A stretch of 64,000 nucleotides of DNA from Pachypanchax playfairii (Eukaryota > Chordata > Actinopteri > Cyprinodontiformes > Aplocheilidae). Below are positions 33,201 through 46,654 of the stretch, one piece after another. The stretch is from NCBI GenBank assembly GCA_006937955.1, contig SSNP01000019.1, forward strand, positions 1,648,968-1,712,967, given 5' to 3'. The notes beneath the pieces were generated by a model that saw nothing but the letters and a program-made list of their open reading frames with translations, made no database searches and was not told the origin of the DNA. A program made the translations under genes and the position numbers. How positions within the stretch are numbered: position 1 is the first letter of the stretch; every line of letters starts with the position of its first letter.

Positions 33201-36200
33201 CTCTGAGGATTCTCTCTGCAGCACTAAACCTCACATCACTGTGCAGGAATGTGTTAACGGTTTCGTCAACTTCTAGAGAGGAAAAACTTTCCTTACAGTT
33301 CAGTGTGACACAGAGTCAAGCCTCCACACCAGGCCTGAACTCAGACTAATAACCGCAGGCTGAAGACCATCAGTCCCTGATTTACTGAGACGGATTCTAT
33401 AGGTTCAGGACGAGGTGCGGCTGAGCTAAACTGCTGCCAGCAGGCCCTTAAGAGCCTGTATAATAAACAGCTGTGTGAGATAATGTGCTGTCTTTCAGAA
33501 CGGAACTGTAAGAACTTCATGTTTTCCCTCTGTGAGCGAGTACAGCAGCTCTGAGCGCTAAAAAAAACACTAAACAAAAATAATCAGAGGTTGTCTCTCT
33601 CTCCTGGGACTGCCCATCAATAACACATAGCAGGACGCTCTGCATGCTGATACTGGTCCTTACAAGTCAGGACAGGGTCTCTCATGCCCCAGTTTGAGTT
33701 TTCAGTTGCAGCTGAGCATAAAGTTGCATTTTGTTTTACATGGATGGAAGTGAGTCTCCTGAAACGAGCTGGTATCTGCTGTTATCTGGAGACATCACGA
33801 GCTGACATTCTTCTTCTGACTGAAGATACAGTGTGTTTGTCTGCGCAGCCACAAGACCAGCAGCTGCACCGTTCCCGAGTCCCACAGGAAACCTCCCATC
33901 AGGGCCGAGACGCAGCCGAGGTTATTTGCTTAGAGCAACGCGAAATCAAATATAAAAAAAAAAAAAAAAAGGAGGAAACCAGAGTTGAGAGTTCCGTCAT
34001 TCAAATCTCCATATTTGTTTCATAACTCACTGCTGCACAGCGAGGGTGAAGCTGTGGAGCAACAGCTGATAAATGCAGCAGGTTGTTAAATGGTTTCCAA
34101 TCACAGCCAGAGAACTGAGACTCGTGCACGAGTGAAAACAATGTTTCACACCTGACAGACGCACCTTCTTCCTGTTTAAACTTTCGGTTTGCAACCGGCC
34201 TCATCCAGCTTACATCAGCTGTTTTCACACTTTAATATTAAACGGCATGTTTAGCTGATTTAGCTGTTTGCTGTTTTAACAAAACTTATTCCATTTCATC
34301 TTATTTAAAAGCTCTAACAATCGATTGATGAAGCTGTCGCTGGTCCACTGCAGCAGCAGGAACTGCTCAGCTTGTTTCATGCAGGTCTTCTTGTTTGACA
34401 AACCAGTTGAAAAAGTTTAAAACCATATGGAGTAATACAGAAACCAGGGGGTGAAGTCACAGGTATAAACAGCAGACGGTCACATGCATCAACCAGAAGT
34501 GATAAAATACAGGAACTAAGGTGTAAACAAGGTGATTTACTATGACAGAAAATAGAGAATCAGTTTAAAAATCTGCCGTTTCTGAGTGTTTCTTTCTGAA
34601 CAAGAAATCGACTCAGGAGAAGAGACGATGTAAAGAAAACCGGTTTTGATGCTCAGAGTTGTATGTGTTTGAGCTGAAATCGGTTCCACAGGCTTCAAGT
34701 TCTGATGATCAAACACAGTCAGTGTCATCGTGGGTGTAAATAAACAGTCAGATCGGAGCAGAAGGAGAGAAAGAGAAAGAAAAGAGACCAAAATCCACCA
34801 TGAAATCTATCTGTAGTTACTGATGTTAGTTCCAGACTCTGTGACTCCAGTGACGATGTGAGTATCTGTGTTTTTCTGGGCTGTAATTATTATGACCAAG
34901 TCGAGTGAATTGTATGTGCAAGTGCGAGTGTGTTTTTGTGTTGACAGCTAAGAAAAAAAAAATGTTAATGACGCATTCAAATCAGGTGTGTTGAAACAAG
35001 GAAACATTTAAACCATGCAGGATAGTGGATCCAGGAGACCAGGATCCAGCAGCACCAGACTAGACAACATCATCCTCTCACAGTCAACCCGACCGCTGAT
35101 CAGCTGATCAACAATGACACAAAAACACAAGACGATCCGAGTTAAAAACTCTGGCAGCAGCAGACGTGAATCACTTCAACATGTGGCAGGTTTTTAATTT
35201 CAAATTAAAAAAAAAATCTACTAGGTACATTTGATATTTTAGATTATTCTGTTGTTAGAAACCAAGGATTTTAGAATGTCTCCGAGCATTCATGAGCTTA
35301 ATCACAAGAATAATCATGGGAATAATCAAGAGATCACCCGAAACAGTCTTTAATATAACAAAAATCCCAAACAGGTGAGTTCAAGTGCAATCAGATTAAA
35401 CAGAAGGACGGTGGCCCTCGTGGACCAGGACTGAACACCCCGTCACATTATCTCCAACACATTAATGAATAATTCTGGAGTTCAGACTGAGGCCTGATAC
35501 CACGACTCAGGTTCAAGTATCCGGAAAGTCCGAAATGCACGTAAGTCATTGTTCCGTATGTTTGTTTGTCCTGATTTGCGAAGCTGCTTCTGATGTTTAC
35601 AAGCGCTGGTTCATCAGGAATTACAGTCTGCAGACTTTAAAATGTTTGGAATTCCACAAAAATCAAGTTCCAACTAGATCTGCCGACTCGGCTTTCATCA
35701 TCAAGTCATTTCCTGACTTTTAATTCTCTTTATAAAACAACTCTTGTAACTCTAATATAGTTGTCATGGTTATTTTCCCATTTTTTAGTTCCATGTTTTT
35801 AAAAATAAATATTGCACTTCGTGTAATTTAGATCCAAGAAAACCCCAGAACGAGGCAGTCACATGACTTTCATCAGCTGAAGCTCAGACTGAGTTTCATG
35901 TCTTTACAGAGCAGTAAACTCATGACATCCACTCTGAGGATGTCGTTAACAAATCAAAGTTCAGAAGTGGAGTCAGTCTAAACACACCTGGAGTCTCCAC
36001 CTACATCTTCTGAGTCATCATCAAAACAACAGGTAACAGAGCTCGAGTAACAGAACTCCTCCCTGACCTGTAGACTCGTCGTGTTCAGACTAACACGGCA
36101 GTGAAAAGAGACGTCACATGATTCCAATGTTTTATATAACATGAACACGTGACCTAATAGATCATAGCAGCGTTGCACCAGAAACTGAAAACGCAGATGC

Positions 36201-38236
36201 AATATGGGAAGAGTCATGGGGATCAAGAAGTTATTAAAACCGTACTGGAGAATCTTCTTCTCTCTGGACTCAACGCCAAACAGGAAGTACGTCAGCAGCG
36301 ACCTCAGGGAAGTGGCTGCTGCAGCCCAACAGTCTGACGGGGGTCAGAGGGCAGCTGGAGTCCAGCGCTCAGCAGTGAGAAGGTTATTCACAAGACAGAA
36401 ACATTCAGTTTGTTTATCTTACAAGGAGTGGACTTCCCAGCAAGTTCACGTCAAGTTCAGGCCATGCAAAAGTCAGAGAAGCTGCCAATAAACCCGAGCT
36501 GCACCTCCAGGTCTACAGAGAACATGTTACAGGTCATGAGAGCGCAACTAGAAAAAGACTAGCTGAATAAAGTCATCTAGAGGAAGACGAGTCTTCTATC
36601 TGTTAAGAGCTTAGCAGGTCTTCTGAGGTAACGTGAAGCGTAACGCCACAAGCCTCGTGTCAGTGCAGGGAGGATGGTGTGCAACTGGTTTTGCAGCCAT
36701 GAGACGTGAGTGTCTTACGGTGACTGAGGTGGTAACTATAACCACATCCGAAGCCATCTGTTAGAGGGCTGAGTGTTTACATCATGCAGGAAAAAGGATT
36801 CGAAGCAAAGCAGCTGATCTGAAACTGAATGTTTGTTTAATATCAGCGTGAGGGATCAGAGTATTATTTCATCTGAACATCTGCTCAGTTATAATAACCT
36901 GACGACCAAAAACTGAAGCACAAGTTGATGTTCAGGTCTGGATTTACAAAACAGGCTCACCAAATTGAAACTTTTTAACAATAAAACCTGGAACCTTCTG
37001 TGCAGCATCTCCTTTGGGTGCTGCTGTCCTGAGATCAGGTCAGAGGAGACACGTATGAAGGACATCATACTGGACGGTTACCACAGGATCACCTGCCAAA
37101 AGGACTGAAGAGCTAAACTGCAGCGGTTCGTGTCCATCAACCATCACAGACCCCGTCTCTGTTCTCAGCGTTCCACAACGTGGGAGGTCGTTATTCTCAC
37201 CCACCCGTTCATCACACTCGGACCATCTGGACTGTGTTCTCGTGCAGAAACGATGATGAATCAGTAAACGTGCTGCAGCCTCCCGTCAGATCACTACAGG
37301 TCTTTAATGGACACAACATCCATTTACTTCCCATCAGCCCTCCTGCTCCGGTAATGGAGACAGGAAGTGTTACAGCTTCACAGTCTCCCCAGAGAAGAAG
37401 TGATTGTTTTTACAAAGTCAGTCACTATCTTCATCCTCTTGCTCCTGTCATTGGGTGAGAGGCGGGGTTACACCTGGACAGGTTTACCAATCAACCCATC
37501 ATGCATGTTTTTGGTTTGGGGGAAATATTTTTACAAACTGTTTGACTTTTAGAGGAAAGTTTTGCAGGTGTTTTACCCTGAAGGGCGTTTCCTGTGTTTA
37601 GTGAGGTGTTATTTTCACCACCTGTTCATGTTCAAGTTACAAAACACATTTCTGCTACCTGTGTAAAACTTTCAGTTGTTTTTGACACTTCTGTGCAGTT
37701 TCTCACGCTCAGGTTGCAAATTAATTTCTTTTTGAATAATTCCCAGTTATTTTTACCTCCATAGGTTATTTATCTGATCAGGGTATCCAAACATCTGGAC
37801 AGATGTGTCTAAATGTGTAAAACACACAGCAGCTGTATGATTGAGTTGAATTGAAACGCGCGTGTTTCACCACTCGGACCTACCTGATCACGGGGCCGAG
37901 CAGCAGCAGGTGCAGGAACAGAACCAGCGGCCGGTCCCGACCCAGATCTCTGTGGATGAAGGTCAGAGTTAACTGGATGAGCACCGCGGGCAGCAGCATG
38001 AAGGTGATGGTGAAGCCCATCCAGATCACGTCTTCACTCTTATGATACTCGGCGCAGAGAAGGGAAGCGGAGATGAACTCTGCGCAGTACAGCATGGTGG
38101 CCAACACGACGCTGAACGGAGGACGGACCCGGCGGCCGCAGCTCACCACCACCACCAACCCGTTCTCCCCCACGGAGGAGCTCCTCTCTATGTCCGTGAG
38201 CTCCCTGTCATGTTCCTCCAAAGCCACCTCACACAT
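30297..38236 (-). CDS. xkrx: XK-related protein, X-linked type (XKRX/XKR2-like)
   Basis: XK-family proteins are multi-pass membrane proteins; some relatives act in phospholipid scrambling or amino-acid transport, but the role of XKRX is not well known. Three coding exons in transcript order: 38236-37884, 32165-31906 and 31138-30297, frame closed, 484 residues (human 449). Exon 1 has an acidic N-terminus and the first helices, ending in FIHRDLGRDRPLVLFLHLLL and LLGPVIR. Exon 2 carries RCFEALLVYF and the conserved HRNAFKRTAIIQAFLGSAPQ. Exon 3 has QIKYDDYKVRLRP, WRGLEIATR, EKNFSKLGN and a long hydrophobic block, then a Cys-rich CLSCVCC motif and a proline-rich tail. Intron 1 is 5.7 kb, far larger than most introns here. 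Gene order between nox1 and arl13a supports xkrx rather than the close relative XK. The tail is longer than in human. Confidence 0.94.
31590..31830 (+). pseudogene. Tc1/mariner transposase fragment in xkrx intron 2
   Basis: Bases around 31640-31685 translate as TVKHGGESVMVWGC, the conserved block of Tc1 transposases before the second catalytic aspartate. The flanking frame is corrupted and the termini were not found. It is a dead fragment on the strand opposite xkrx. Confidence 0.65.
32180..37870. other. xkrx intron 1, no further gene recognised
   Basis: A 5.7-kb intron with poly(A) runs (for example 33953-33970) and no exon or transposase that I recognise. A 95-codon plus-strand frame at 36204-36491 shows no family resemblance. 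CpG content is low until the xkrx first exon. Confidence 0.45.
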
Positions 38237-38560
38237 GTCGGTAACTTTGATGTTTGTTATCCGTTTAAAGCGAACTCTCCTCGAATGGCATCACTTTTAT
38301 CTGCAGAGTTCCTTTAATGCGCCTTCTCTCCCAACTTTCAACCAAGTCGATCATGGCCAGCTCCTCATTGTGCTCCTCACCGCGCCCCGTGCACGCGCAG
38401 TCCTCCCCCGCGGATCTGATTTACCCCGTACCGTTGTCGGTTAGATTGCAGGGAAACCCTCCCTCTCTGTCCGCACTTATCTCCCTCAGAGGGTGAACAG
38501 ATCAGCAAAGTTCAGCCTCGGCCACGTCGCTGAATCCTCAGAACGTGCACGCGGACAGGC
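38237..38560 (-). promoter_or_regulatory. xkrx: xkrx promoter and 5' UTR, CpG-rich
   Basis: The CpG-rich, GC-rich stretch continues upstream of the xkrx start codon to about 38560, where AT-rich spacer begins. No TATA box stands out. It is interpreted as a CpG-island promoter. Confidence 0.5.
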
Positions 38561-41500
38561 AGCCAGTCCACGACTGTTTTAAAACATCAGCTTCGTTGTT
38601 TCTGCCCGTGAACTGAGAACCGCAGGCTGCTGAGTTCTGGCTGTTTCTCTGCCTTTGAGGCTGGTTTCTGACAGACAGCTTGTGTTTTCAGTGTCGGTGC
38701 AACAACAGCTGTGTCAAGTGACCCAGAAACGCTCGACGCAACCGGAAACGAGAGTTCGTTTCAAAATAATAAACACTGTTCCAAAGAATATATGCAAATT
38801 CATGAAATTTATTAAAACTGGTTGGAAATTGACGCTTAGTATTTGTTTTAATATTAAATAACGGTAGTTAGCACGAGAACCGTAGGCTATTAAGACTTCT
38901 TACAAAATTTCCAACAAAAGCTGTGCATAATCAGCGCAGGCGCGTAAGACTGTCACCATGGAAACGGATGTTATCATGTGAAATAAGCTGAAAATACTGA
39001 CATTATCATAGTCAAATTTGCATTGCGTCTTTTTCATTTGTTTTTTTTATCTTTTGCAGCAGCAGTTTGTTGATTGATGTTGGATGCGAGCCCACTTCCT
39101 GTTGGGTTTCTTCTCAAACCTGATTGGCTGAAACGGAAAAGCCGTTAAAACGTTATTCACTGCGAAGCTTCTAAAAGTAACGCGTTACTCTTTCACACTA
39201 AATGTAAATGTTTGTTTCATGTTTCTAGGTATACTGTTAAGTGTGTTTAACTGACAAAAGCTTCATTTGTTTGAGGCAAAGTGACGCTACAAGGCGTGTA
39301 TTTGTTTGTCATACCGCCATCTTGCGGCCATTATAAAAACATGTCAAATTTGTCAATAATTATGTTTCTTTTCCAAACCTCTTTCTAATGGCGTGTTTGA
39401 CAACTTCGAGATTTTGTATTGCTGTGAGGATTTAAATTTTTTGTTTAAATCACATTAGCCTTGACAGAAAAGGAAATAATCAGGTCCTTAAAAATGTTTA
39501 ATTCAATCTAGTATTTAGCTGCCCCCTACTTCATATACAGGTATTTATCTAACAGTTATAGCAAATTGTTTAAAATTTAAGTGCATGAACCCACCTCTAC
39601 CTTTTTAATGCAAACAAATGCAAATAAAGGTATATACAAATATAACATTTCTTGGCATATTAAGGTATTTCCAGCAGCCTTACGTGTGCATGAATCACTG
39701 TGATTGGTATTTCTCCATGCAAGTACAACAGTGAGCTATAATGAAGCTTTAAACAGTAAAATCACATAGACAAACACAATCTACCTTTATGTTACAGTCT
39801 ATGAACTCTTTCTTTTTAATACACACTGTGTCCTGTTCAAATGGAAGCTTAGTGCACGAGGACCACAGAGAGATCAGTTTTCCTGCACTTCCATTTTTAG
39901 TTTCAGTCAGCAGGACGAGATCAGCTATGTTAAAGTGACCTGCAGAGCGGAGCATGAACAGCTGCAGGCCACAAGCTGAGGCTCATCAATCAAAATTTCA
40001 GGCTTTAATATAGATATTTACACAGTATCTTAAAATTTCTCTTTATTATGACTATTATTCAAATAAGAAGAATCTTTTAACAAAATACATGACTCGTTTA
40101 TCACAGAGTGGAACATCCAACATATTCTATACGAAATATTTTCCATCAGTTTGCAACACTTTGAATAAATGTTAAAAATTCTTTGTTAAATTTATAGCAT
40201 CATCTTCCACAATGGTGGCTTTGACCTTTCTCCTATTTCCTCTTTAACAACAAAAGGGAGCTGTTCTGTTAGCATTTAACCACTAGTTTCAACATAGCTC
40301 AATCCAAATATCACAAGATCTTCCTGAAGGGAGTGAGATGATTTATTCTGTAAATGTGTTTGGTGGAGCAATGAGTCAGTGACCTCAGACTGTGTTTAGC
40401 TCATTAACACAGTCGGGTTTAGTAAAAGATCCCACTGAATCTGAAACTGTTCAGGTTTTTGACATGATGTAAGGAAAAACAGTGAATATTTGGTAAAAAG
40501 TCTCACGTTTTTCATGTTTTTAACACCATCTGTAGTCACACTGTAAAAGAGACGACAACATCAGCAGTGAAGGAAGTCTGAAATCCATGTGCAATGTGGA
40601 AATAGTCGTGCAGTCATGAAGTGCTGCTGTTTTTGTGGCATGCTGCGTGTGAGTGTGTCGGTTTCAGCTGATGCAGGGTGATGATCAGAGTCTGGGATGA
40701 GTTTACTCAGCAGAGGAGGGTCACTGCCTGTCTGGATGTGAATTTAATGAAATAACGTGATAAAGCCTGCGCAGACATCCTACTCCAAGTCTCTGAAAGA
40801 TGTCAGGAAATATTGATTTGCCTAAAGTCCAACTGAATAATGGCTGCAGAAGCTTCGTCTGTTCAGTCCAGCGTTTATATTCTGAGTGTAATTGATTGAC
40901 ACACAAAGAAGGAGCAGGCGCATCTTTTGAAGACGAGGCCATCTAGTGGTTGATGTTCAATCTAAAATGTGTCTGGCAGCTAACCATGGTGATGATACGA
41001 TTATGTAAGACAGTTTATACAGATAATCCATTATTACTGAAAAGTAATACGGATCATTGAGATGGATACTGTTGGGTAACAGAGTTATTATTATGTATAT
41101 GAATAAAATTATACAGAGTCAACAAATAAAGCATTAAACTATTCCTAAAGCACAGTTTGGTTTAATACCTCACAACAAGATTCATTTTGAATGGATGATA
41201 TCAGCAAAATTCTGGTCCAATATTTGCCCATTTTTGTTTTTCAGGCCTAAAACTGTCATTGTGTTTAAGCTTAAAATGTATAAACTTGGTCTGCATAATT
41301 CAATCCAGCTTTTATTGAGTTCAGTACAGTTCCAGTTCACACACAGAGACGTCGCAGGATGAGACACCAGAATCATTTCATATCCTCATACAGATAATTC
41401 AGTTTAATCAGTTCAGCCAGATTCAGATTAAGTTACAGTCCAAGTCTGCATCATTAATCCCAAATCAACACAATCCAGTCATCTTGTTCAGGGCCATTCT

Positions 41501-41577
41501 GTCATTTAAAAATTCCAGTATGTTAACTTTATAAGGAAACTAACAGCTTGCACTCTGTGCAGCAGTGAAGAACCAGC

Positions 41578-41616
41578 AGAACCAGGACCAGGAGAACCAG
41601 GACCAGGAGAACCAGG
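41578..41616. repeat. short tandem repeat, 15-bp unit
   Basis: The unit AGAACCAGGACCAGG occurs 2.6 times in a row without mismatch. Confidence 0.85.
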
Positions 41617-42539
41617 CTTGTGATGGGTTCATACAATCTGCTTCAATCAGCTTGAAGCGAGAAGACAGAAACATGCAAACAGAAGCACGAGGCCAGGAGA
41701 ACTGCTTGTGTTAAAGGCCGAATTTAATGTAACAATTGATTCTTAAAGGCAATAAAAAAAAATTTAGACATAGCTCTCCTTAATTTCTCCACAAACTCAT
41801 TTCATTCACACTCAAATAAAACTGTCCAGAAACAAGCCAATCCCATGACAGATCCATGTCTTGATTAGTCCTGAGATGATCCGGTCTGAGCCAGTTTCCT
41901 CTTGGATGATGGCTCTTTAAGATCAGGCTGATGTTTGAACTGATCATCTTACAGTCTGCAGCTGTTTGTAAGTGCCTGTGAGAGATGTTTCACTGCACGC
42001 CATCATGAACAATCTATCCAATCAGGGACAGAGGAGCTCTTATCCCCAACAGATGCATTCAGCTCCACTATTTGTTCATTTGTTAGTTCTGTCTGTCTAA
42101 ATCTACTTCTCAGCTCTTATCATGTTAATGGTAAAATCAATGAACTTTGTCATACAAGTTCATTTTACTGGTATAAACAAACAGCGATCAGTTATAATTT
42201 TTTACTGACAATAAAGATGATTTGGTGAGTTACAAGATCTCAGACCTCCATCAGGCAACTCAGTTCACCCATATTGTGATTTACACCATAAATAAGAGTC
42301 TCACCTTTGTTGTATCAACATTATTAGATTAATTGACCATGAAAACACCTTTAGTAATTGGATTGACATTAATGTCATTATTAATTCAGTAGTTTTTCAT
42401 TAATTGTGGTTTTCTTCTGGATCGAGCTCCAGAACTTTTGAAGGAACATGCCTGATTCTACAGTGTCTCAACTATCTTTTGGTTTTTGTTGCAGGTTTTA
42501 ACCACAATTTGTTCTTACAGTGATAAAAAATCTGAAGGT

Positions 42540-42540
42540 N
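42540..42540. other. undetermined base (N)
   Basis: This is the only ambiguous base in the window. It lies in spacer DNA just before a run of T, so it affects no gene. Confidence 1.
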
Positions 42541-42569
42541 TCTCTATTTTTTTTTCTCAAAGTATCAGG

Positions 42570-42905
42570 AATTTTTTAACGATCCAGATAAATTCTTGGT
42601 ATCTTGTAGAACCTGTTGGAAACTCGCCTTGTATTATTTTATCAAACACCTGGGCCTTTTATTGTGGAGTTACATGCAGATATGTTAAAGCAGCTCTATA
42701 TCAAATTGATTGAGAATCCTTTAAAACATTCCTGAATCCAGACGGTGATCCAAACCACCCCCAAAATCTACTTACTTCTTCTTTGGACCATTTCTGACCT
42801 TTCCTGAGAATTTAACCAAATTCCACCCATAATTTTTTAGTTATCTTGCTAACAAACAAACTAACACACACTGGTGAAAACAACCTCCTGGTGGAGGTAA
42901 TAATA
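42570..42905 (+). mobile_element. probable 3' part of a fish non-LTR (RTE-like) repeat
   Basis: The segment contains word orders familiar from an abundant fish interspersed repeat: CCAGACGGTGATCC, then GACCATTTCTGACCTTTCCT, then a run of AACAAACAAACTAACACACA, ending CAACCTCCTGGTGGAGGTAA. No polymerase frame is present. The RTE assignment is from memory and tentative. Confidence 0.45.
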
Positions 42906-44449
42906 TCAATGAGTATTTTGAGCTCTTTGTGTGCGATTTTGTCTCTAATCTAATTAGAATCAACTCAAAATCTAATAATGGACTTTAACTAATTTAATCA
43001 CAATGTATTAGAGAAGATAACAGAAACTATTTTTGCATATTTGACTTTCAAAGAACCTATTAGGTACTTTGTAGCTTGATATTTCACGTCATCCCCTCCC
43101 CAAGCGAATAAAACGTCACACACAAAATCTGTGCTAAAGCTCTGCCATTTACTGACTTCATCAAGAAAAGGAGATCACTGCACATCACACATCACACCAC
43201 ACAACAAACTTAGTTCCACGGGACGGATTTATGCATCTTCACCTGGTCAAGTTAAAAGCAGATCCTCGCCATCCAATAGGATTATAGAGGTTGACTCAGA
43301 GAAGTCTTGGATTGGTCGTTACACTGCCACAACATTTCCCAGTTTGCACCTCCCACATGAGGTGACCAGAAGCTTAGTGTGAGCCTGATTAATACATGCA
43401 GCAGGTGGGAACAAGATGTTAGAAGGGTCGAACACTCAAACAAATGCATGGACATAGACATACTTCTGTAAGTATTATTGGACTAGATGGTTCATTTCTT
43501 GTTTGTTTTGCACATCTAGCTGCTGCAGCTCAAAGAATTTAATGGCTGCAGCCTGATTTATTCTATTTCACCATCTGTGCATCATTTTTTGGGAAATTTG
43601 TTTCTAAGAAAGTAACAATCAGAGTCATTAGCAGTTGGTGTGACGTTAGTTTTAGTGTTAGTTGTGTTTTATGAGTCACGTATGAGACATATGACTCATA
43701 ACATTCTGAGCTGTGTTTTAAAGTTTCTTTTTATGTTAAATATTTTTATTACTTTGTTTCTAACATGTACAGTGTGTATTTTTAAAGTTGGGACCAAATT
43801 AAAGTAATTTATATTTATATTTTTTAAACATACAAATTCTTTAAGATGACAAGATTTGTTATATGCTGTAAATTATTCTTATAATTTCATGTTTTTAATC
43901 TGTTTACATTGAAGAAACATGAATATTGACATAAAGAACGTAAATACAGCACAGTTAGAGCTGTGAGTGTGGTTGTTATGTGCTTTAATAACTTATTAAT
44001 CATCATGTTGATGCTGTTACATCACACATGCAGAGGATACTACAGTTTCAGATTGTTGATCCTTGTATAAAAGATTGTTACTTATACCTTAAGGATGTGG
44101 CGATGCCTTCACTGTAGTAAGTAAATATGGGTCAGCTTGTTAACAACATTTTGAAAGTGGGCCATTCTAAACTGGCTTCAGCAGATTACAGCGTGTGAAC
44201 AGATGCACCGGACAGAAGACACTTAGAGCTGCCGGTGTTTTTCTAGAACACAGACTGCTCATAACGACGCGGATGAAACACAACCATCTGTAAACGTCTC
44301 CAGGACACAGACACAAAGCATCTTAATGCTGGACCTGACTGTGAACCTGAGTTACTGTGAGTCATTCTGAGATTTACCATCTGGCTTGCAGGTACCAGTT
44401 CCAGAGAAGATGGTGGCCTCTGTGCTCACCTTGTTCACCTCAAATAAGC

Positions 44450-46654
44450 ATGTTCAACCTGATGAGCAACTGCTGCAGCTGGATCTCCAAAATACAAGAG
44501 CCAATCAGGTACAGATAAAACCTTTTCTGCAGCAAAAAAAGAAAAGTTTTGCCTGTTTTTGCCTCTCCAGCACAGATTACTGCAAACAAATACAGCTGAT
44601 ATTTAAAGCTCGTTTACCTAAACTTCTGTTAACTTCTCCTCAGGAAAATCACCGTTCTCGTGGTGGGTCTTGACAAAGCAGGAAAATCCTCCTCTATCAG
44701 AGGGATGTTAAGAGGTAAAAACAAAAAGTAATTACAGTAGTGAGTTAAATTAGTGCAATCAGAAATGTATCAGTGTTTTCCTGCTGGTTCAGTTCCCTGC
44801 GGTATAGACGCTGGTCCCACCCACGGATGCATCAGAAACGAGCTGAGAATTGAGAACTACCTGGTCACGCTGCTGGATGTGGGAGGATCTGCAGAGTCTC
44901 GCGGAGCCTGGCGGGAACTCTACGGGGAGGCTCATGGTATCATCTTTGTGGTGGACTCCAGCGACAGACAGAAGATGAAGGAGGCCAGGGAGGTTCTGGT
45001 AGACCTGCTGAAACAACCAAGGGTGGCAGGAAAACCCATACTAGTGTAATTACACTGATTTAAACTAATGTACACACGTAATTCAGTATCGTGTGCTGCG
45101 GAGGTGAAAATCTTGTTTCAATTTGGTTTCAGGTTGGCAAACAAACAGGATAAGATGAACGCATTGATGGGAAGTGAACTGATTGAGATTCTGTCTTTAG
45201 AGAAGCTGGTCAACCAGAGCCGCTCCCTGTGCCATATTGTGAGTATCGTTAAATCAACTGGAACAATCCACCAAAAAAACAAGCAATAAAAACTACATAG
45301 AACCGAGGAATTATTGCACTGATGGAAAAAGCAACTTTAAGAGTTTCAGTGATCTTTCTAATTTGTCAGGAACCTTGTTCAGCCTTAATGGACCTGCGAC
45401 GCTGGTCGGACAGAAAGACTCTGCGAGGCCTTCGCTGGTTGCTGCGTGCTGTTTGTCTGGATTATCCAGAACTCTGCGCTCGGGTGGCTCAGGACAGCAA
45501 GAGACCTCTGGAGCCAAGAGAAAGAGAAAAAAAAGCTAAATCAGAAAAAGCACAAAGAAAAGGAAAAGCTGAACGGTAAAAGAGGATTTTATGTTTTCAG
45601 GAATGGAGATCAAACATTGTAAAAAAACAGAATCTACTTTCAGGAGAGAGATTACTTCATCTGTGTTAAATATTTTTGGAAATATTTCACTTCAGAATGC
45701 AATCCAGCAAGTCAGACCTGCTTCAGGTTCATCGATCCAGGGAGAAAGAAAAAAAATCCAAAAGAGAAGGAAAGCTGCAACCCATTCGGAACATCCTGCA
45801 GAAGGTTCATGAAAACTTCATGACATTTAAAACATGTTTCCAAATGAACACTCTTTATTTATAAGCTGTTTAAAGTTGTGTTTTATATAATAATGTGTGT
45901 TCTGACTCACTTCTTGGTGAGTCAATCCCAGGAGTAAAGACTGATTACTGTTTTTATATTACTGTATTTTTAAGTCAGCATGACGGAACATGTGCACCAA
46001 CATTAACAGAGTTCTGTTTTCAGGAGAATACGTTGAAAAAGAGGCTGAGGACAAAGAAAAAAAAGCCAGTCAAGGTCAACAGCAGTGAAAATAATGGTGA
46101 AGAAGCTCGTGAACAGGAAGAGGAGGGAGACGGAAACGAAGGAGAGCAAGAAAACGGTCACAGCGACAGAGCTAGCAGCACTCTGATTCCTCCAAAAGGA
46201 GGGAAACGAAAACGCAAAACAAAGGTGAAAGAAGAGACCCTGGGTGTCACAGAATCGCGGGAAAATGATGAAACGCTTCAGAAAGGTGGTTTAATCATCT
46301 GTTAATGAGCTGCATTTTGTAATTGTTGACTTAAAAAAAAGAAAGTGATTGATGTTTTGTTTTATTTCTAGCTAAAGGAGAAAAAAAGAGGAAGAAGAAA
46401 GTTGTGAAAGTTAAGAGGAAAAACAAAATCAACACAGAGGGGATGCCAGAAGCTTACGCTCACCCCGTGGACCTTTCTTCTACCTTTGGTGAGTCAAATC
46501 CACGTCTTCCATTTACCAGTCAAATACAATAATCTGATCAAAATAACAATATCACAACTGCAATCTAAAAGCATGATTCTGTCTCCTGATAGATCTCTAC
46601 CGAAAAGCCATTCTGGCTCTGAAGGAACGTCAGGATCAGGGACAGAGACAGTGA
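44450..46654 (+). CDS. arl13a: ADP-ribosylation factor-like protein 13A
   Basis: A small GTPase related to the ciliary membrane protein ARL13B; the function of ARL13A is poorly known. Exons: 44450-44508, 44644-44714, 44793-45045, 45133-45238, 45370-45575, 45696-45804, 46024-46285, 46372-46488 and 46593-46654, frame closed, 414 residues. The start MFNLMSNCCSW has the cysteine pair that is palmitoylated in ARL13B. The P-loop GLDKAGKS is at 28-35, the switch II DVGG at 72-75 and the guanine motif NKQD at 131-134. As in ARL13B, the usual catalytic glutamine after DxGG is missing (serine here). A lysine/glutamate-rich tail ends in DLYRKAILALKERQDQ. No RVxP ciliary targeting motif was seen. The donor after 45804 (GTTCAT) is weak, and read-through there would stop at about 45864, giving a short isoform of about 280 residues. 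Confidence 0.9.

Larger units (their letters stand above)
38560..44390. other. gene-free spacer between divergent xkrx and arl13a
   Basis: No coding exon was recognised. Contents include a short 15-bp tandem repeat (41578-41616), one undetermined base (42540) and a non-LTR-like repeat (about 42570-42905). The arl13a promoter and any non-coding first exon should lie in its last few hundred bases, but no clear island is seen. Confidence 0.45.

Noticed and set aside
36204..36491. 95-codon frame in xkrx intron 1
   Set aside because: No family resemblance, no splice signals of note, and it lies within the intron of a gene on the other strand.
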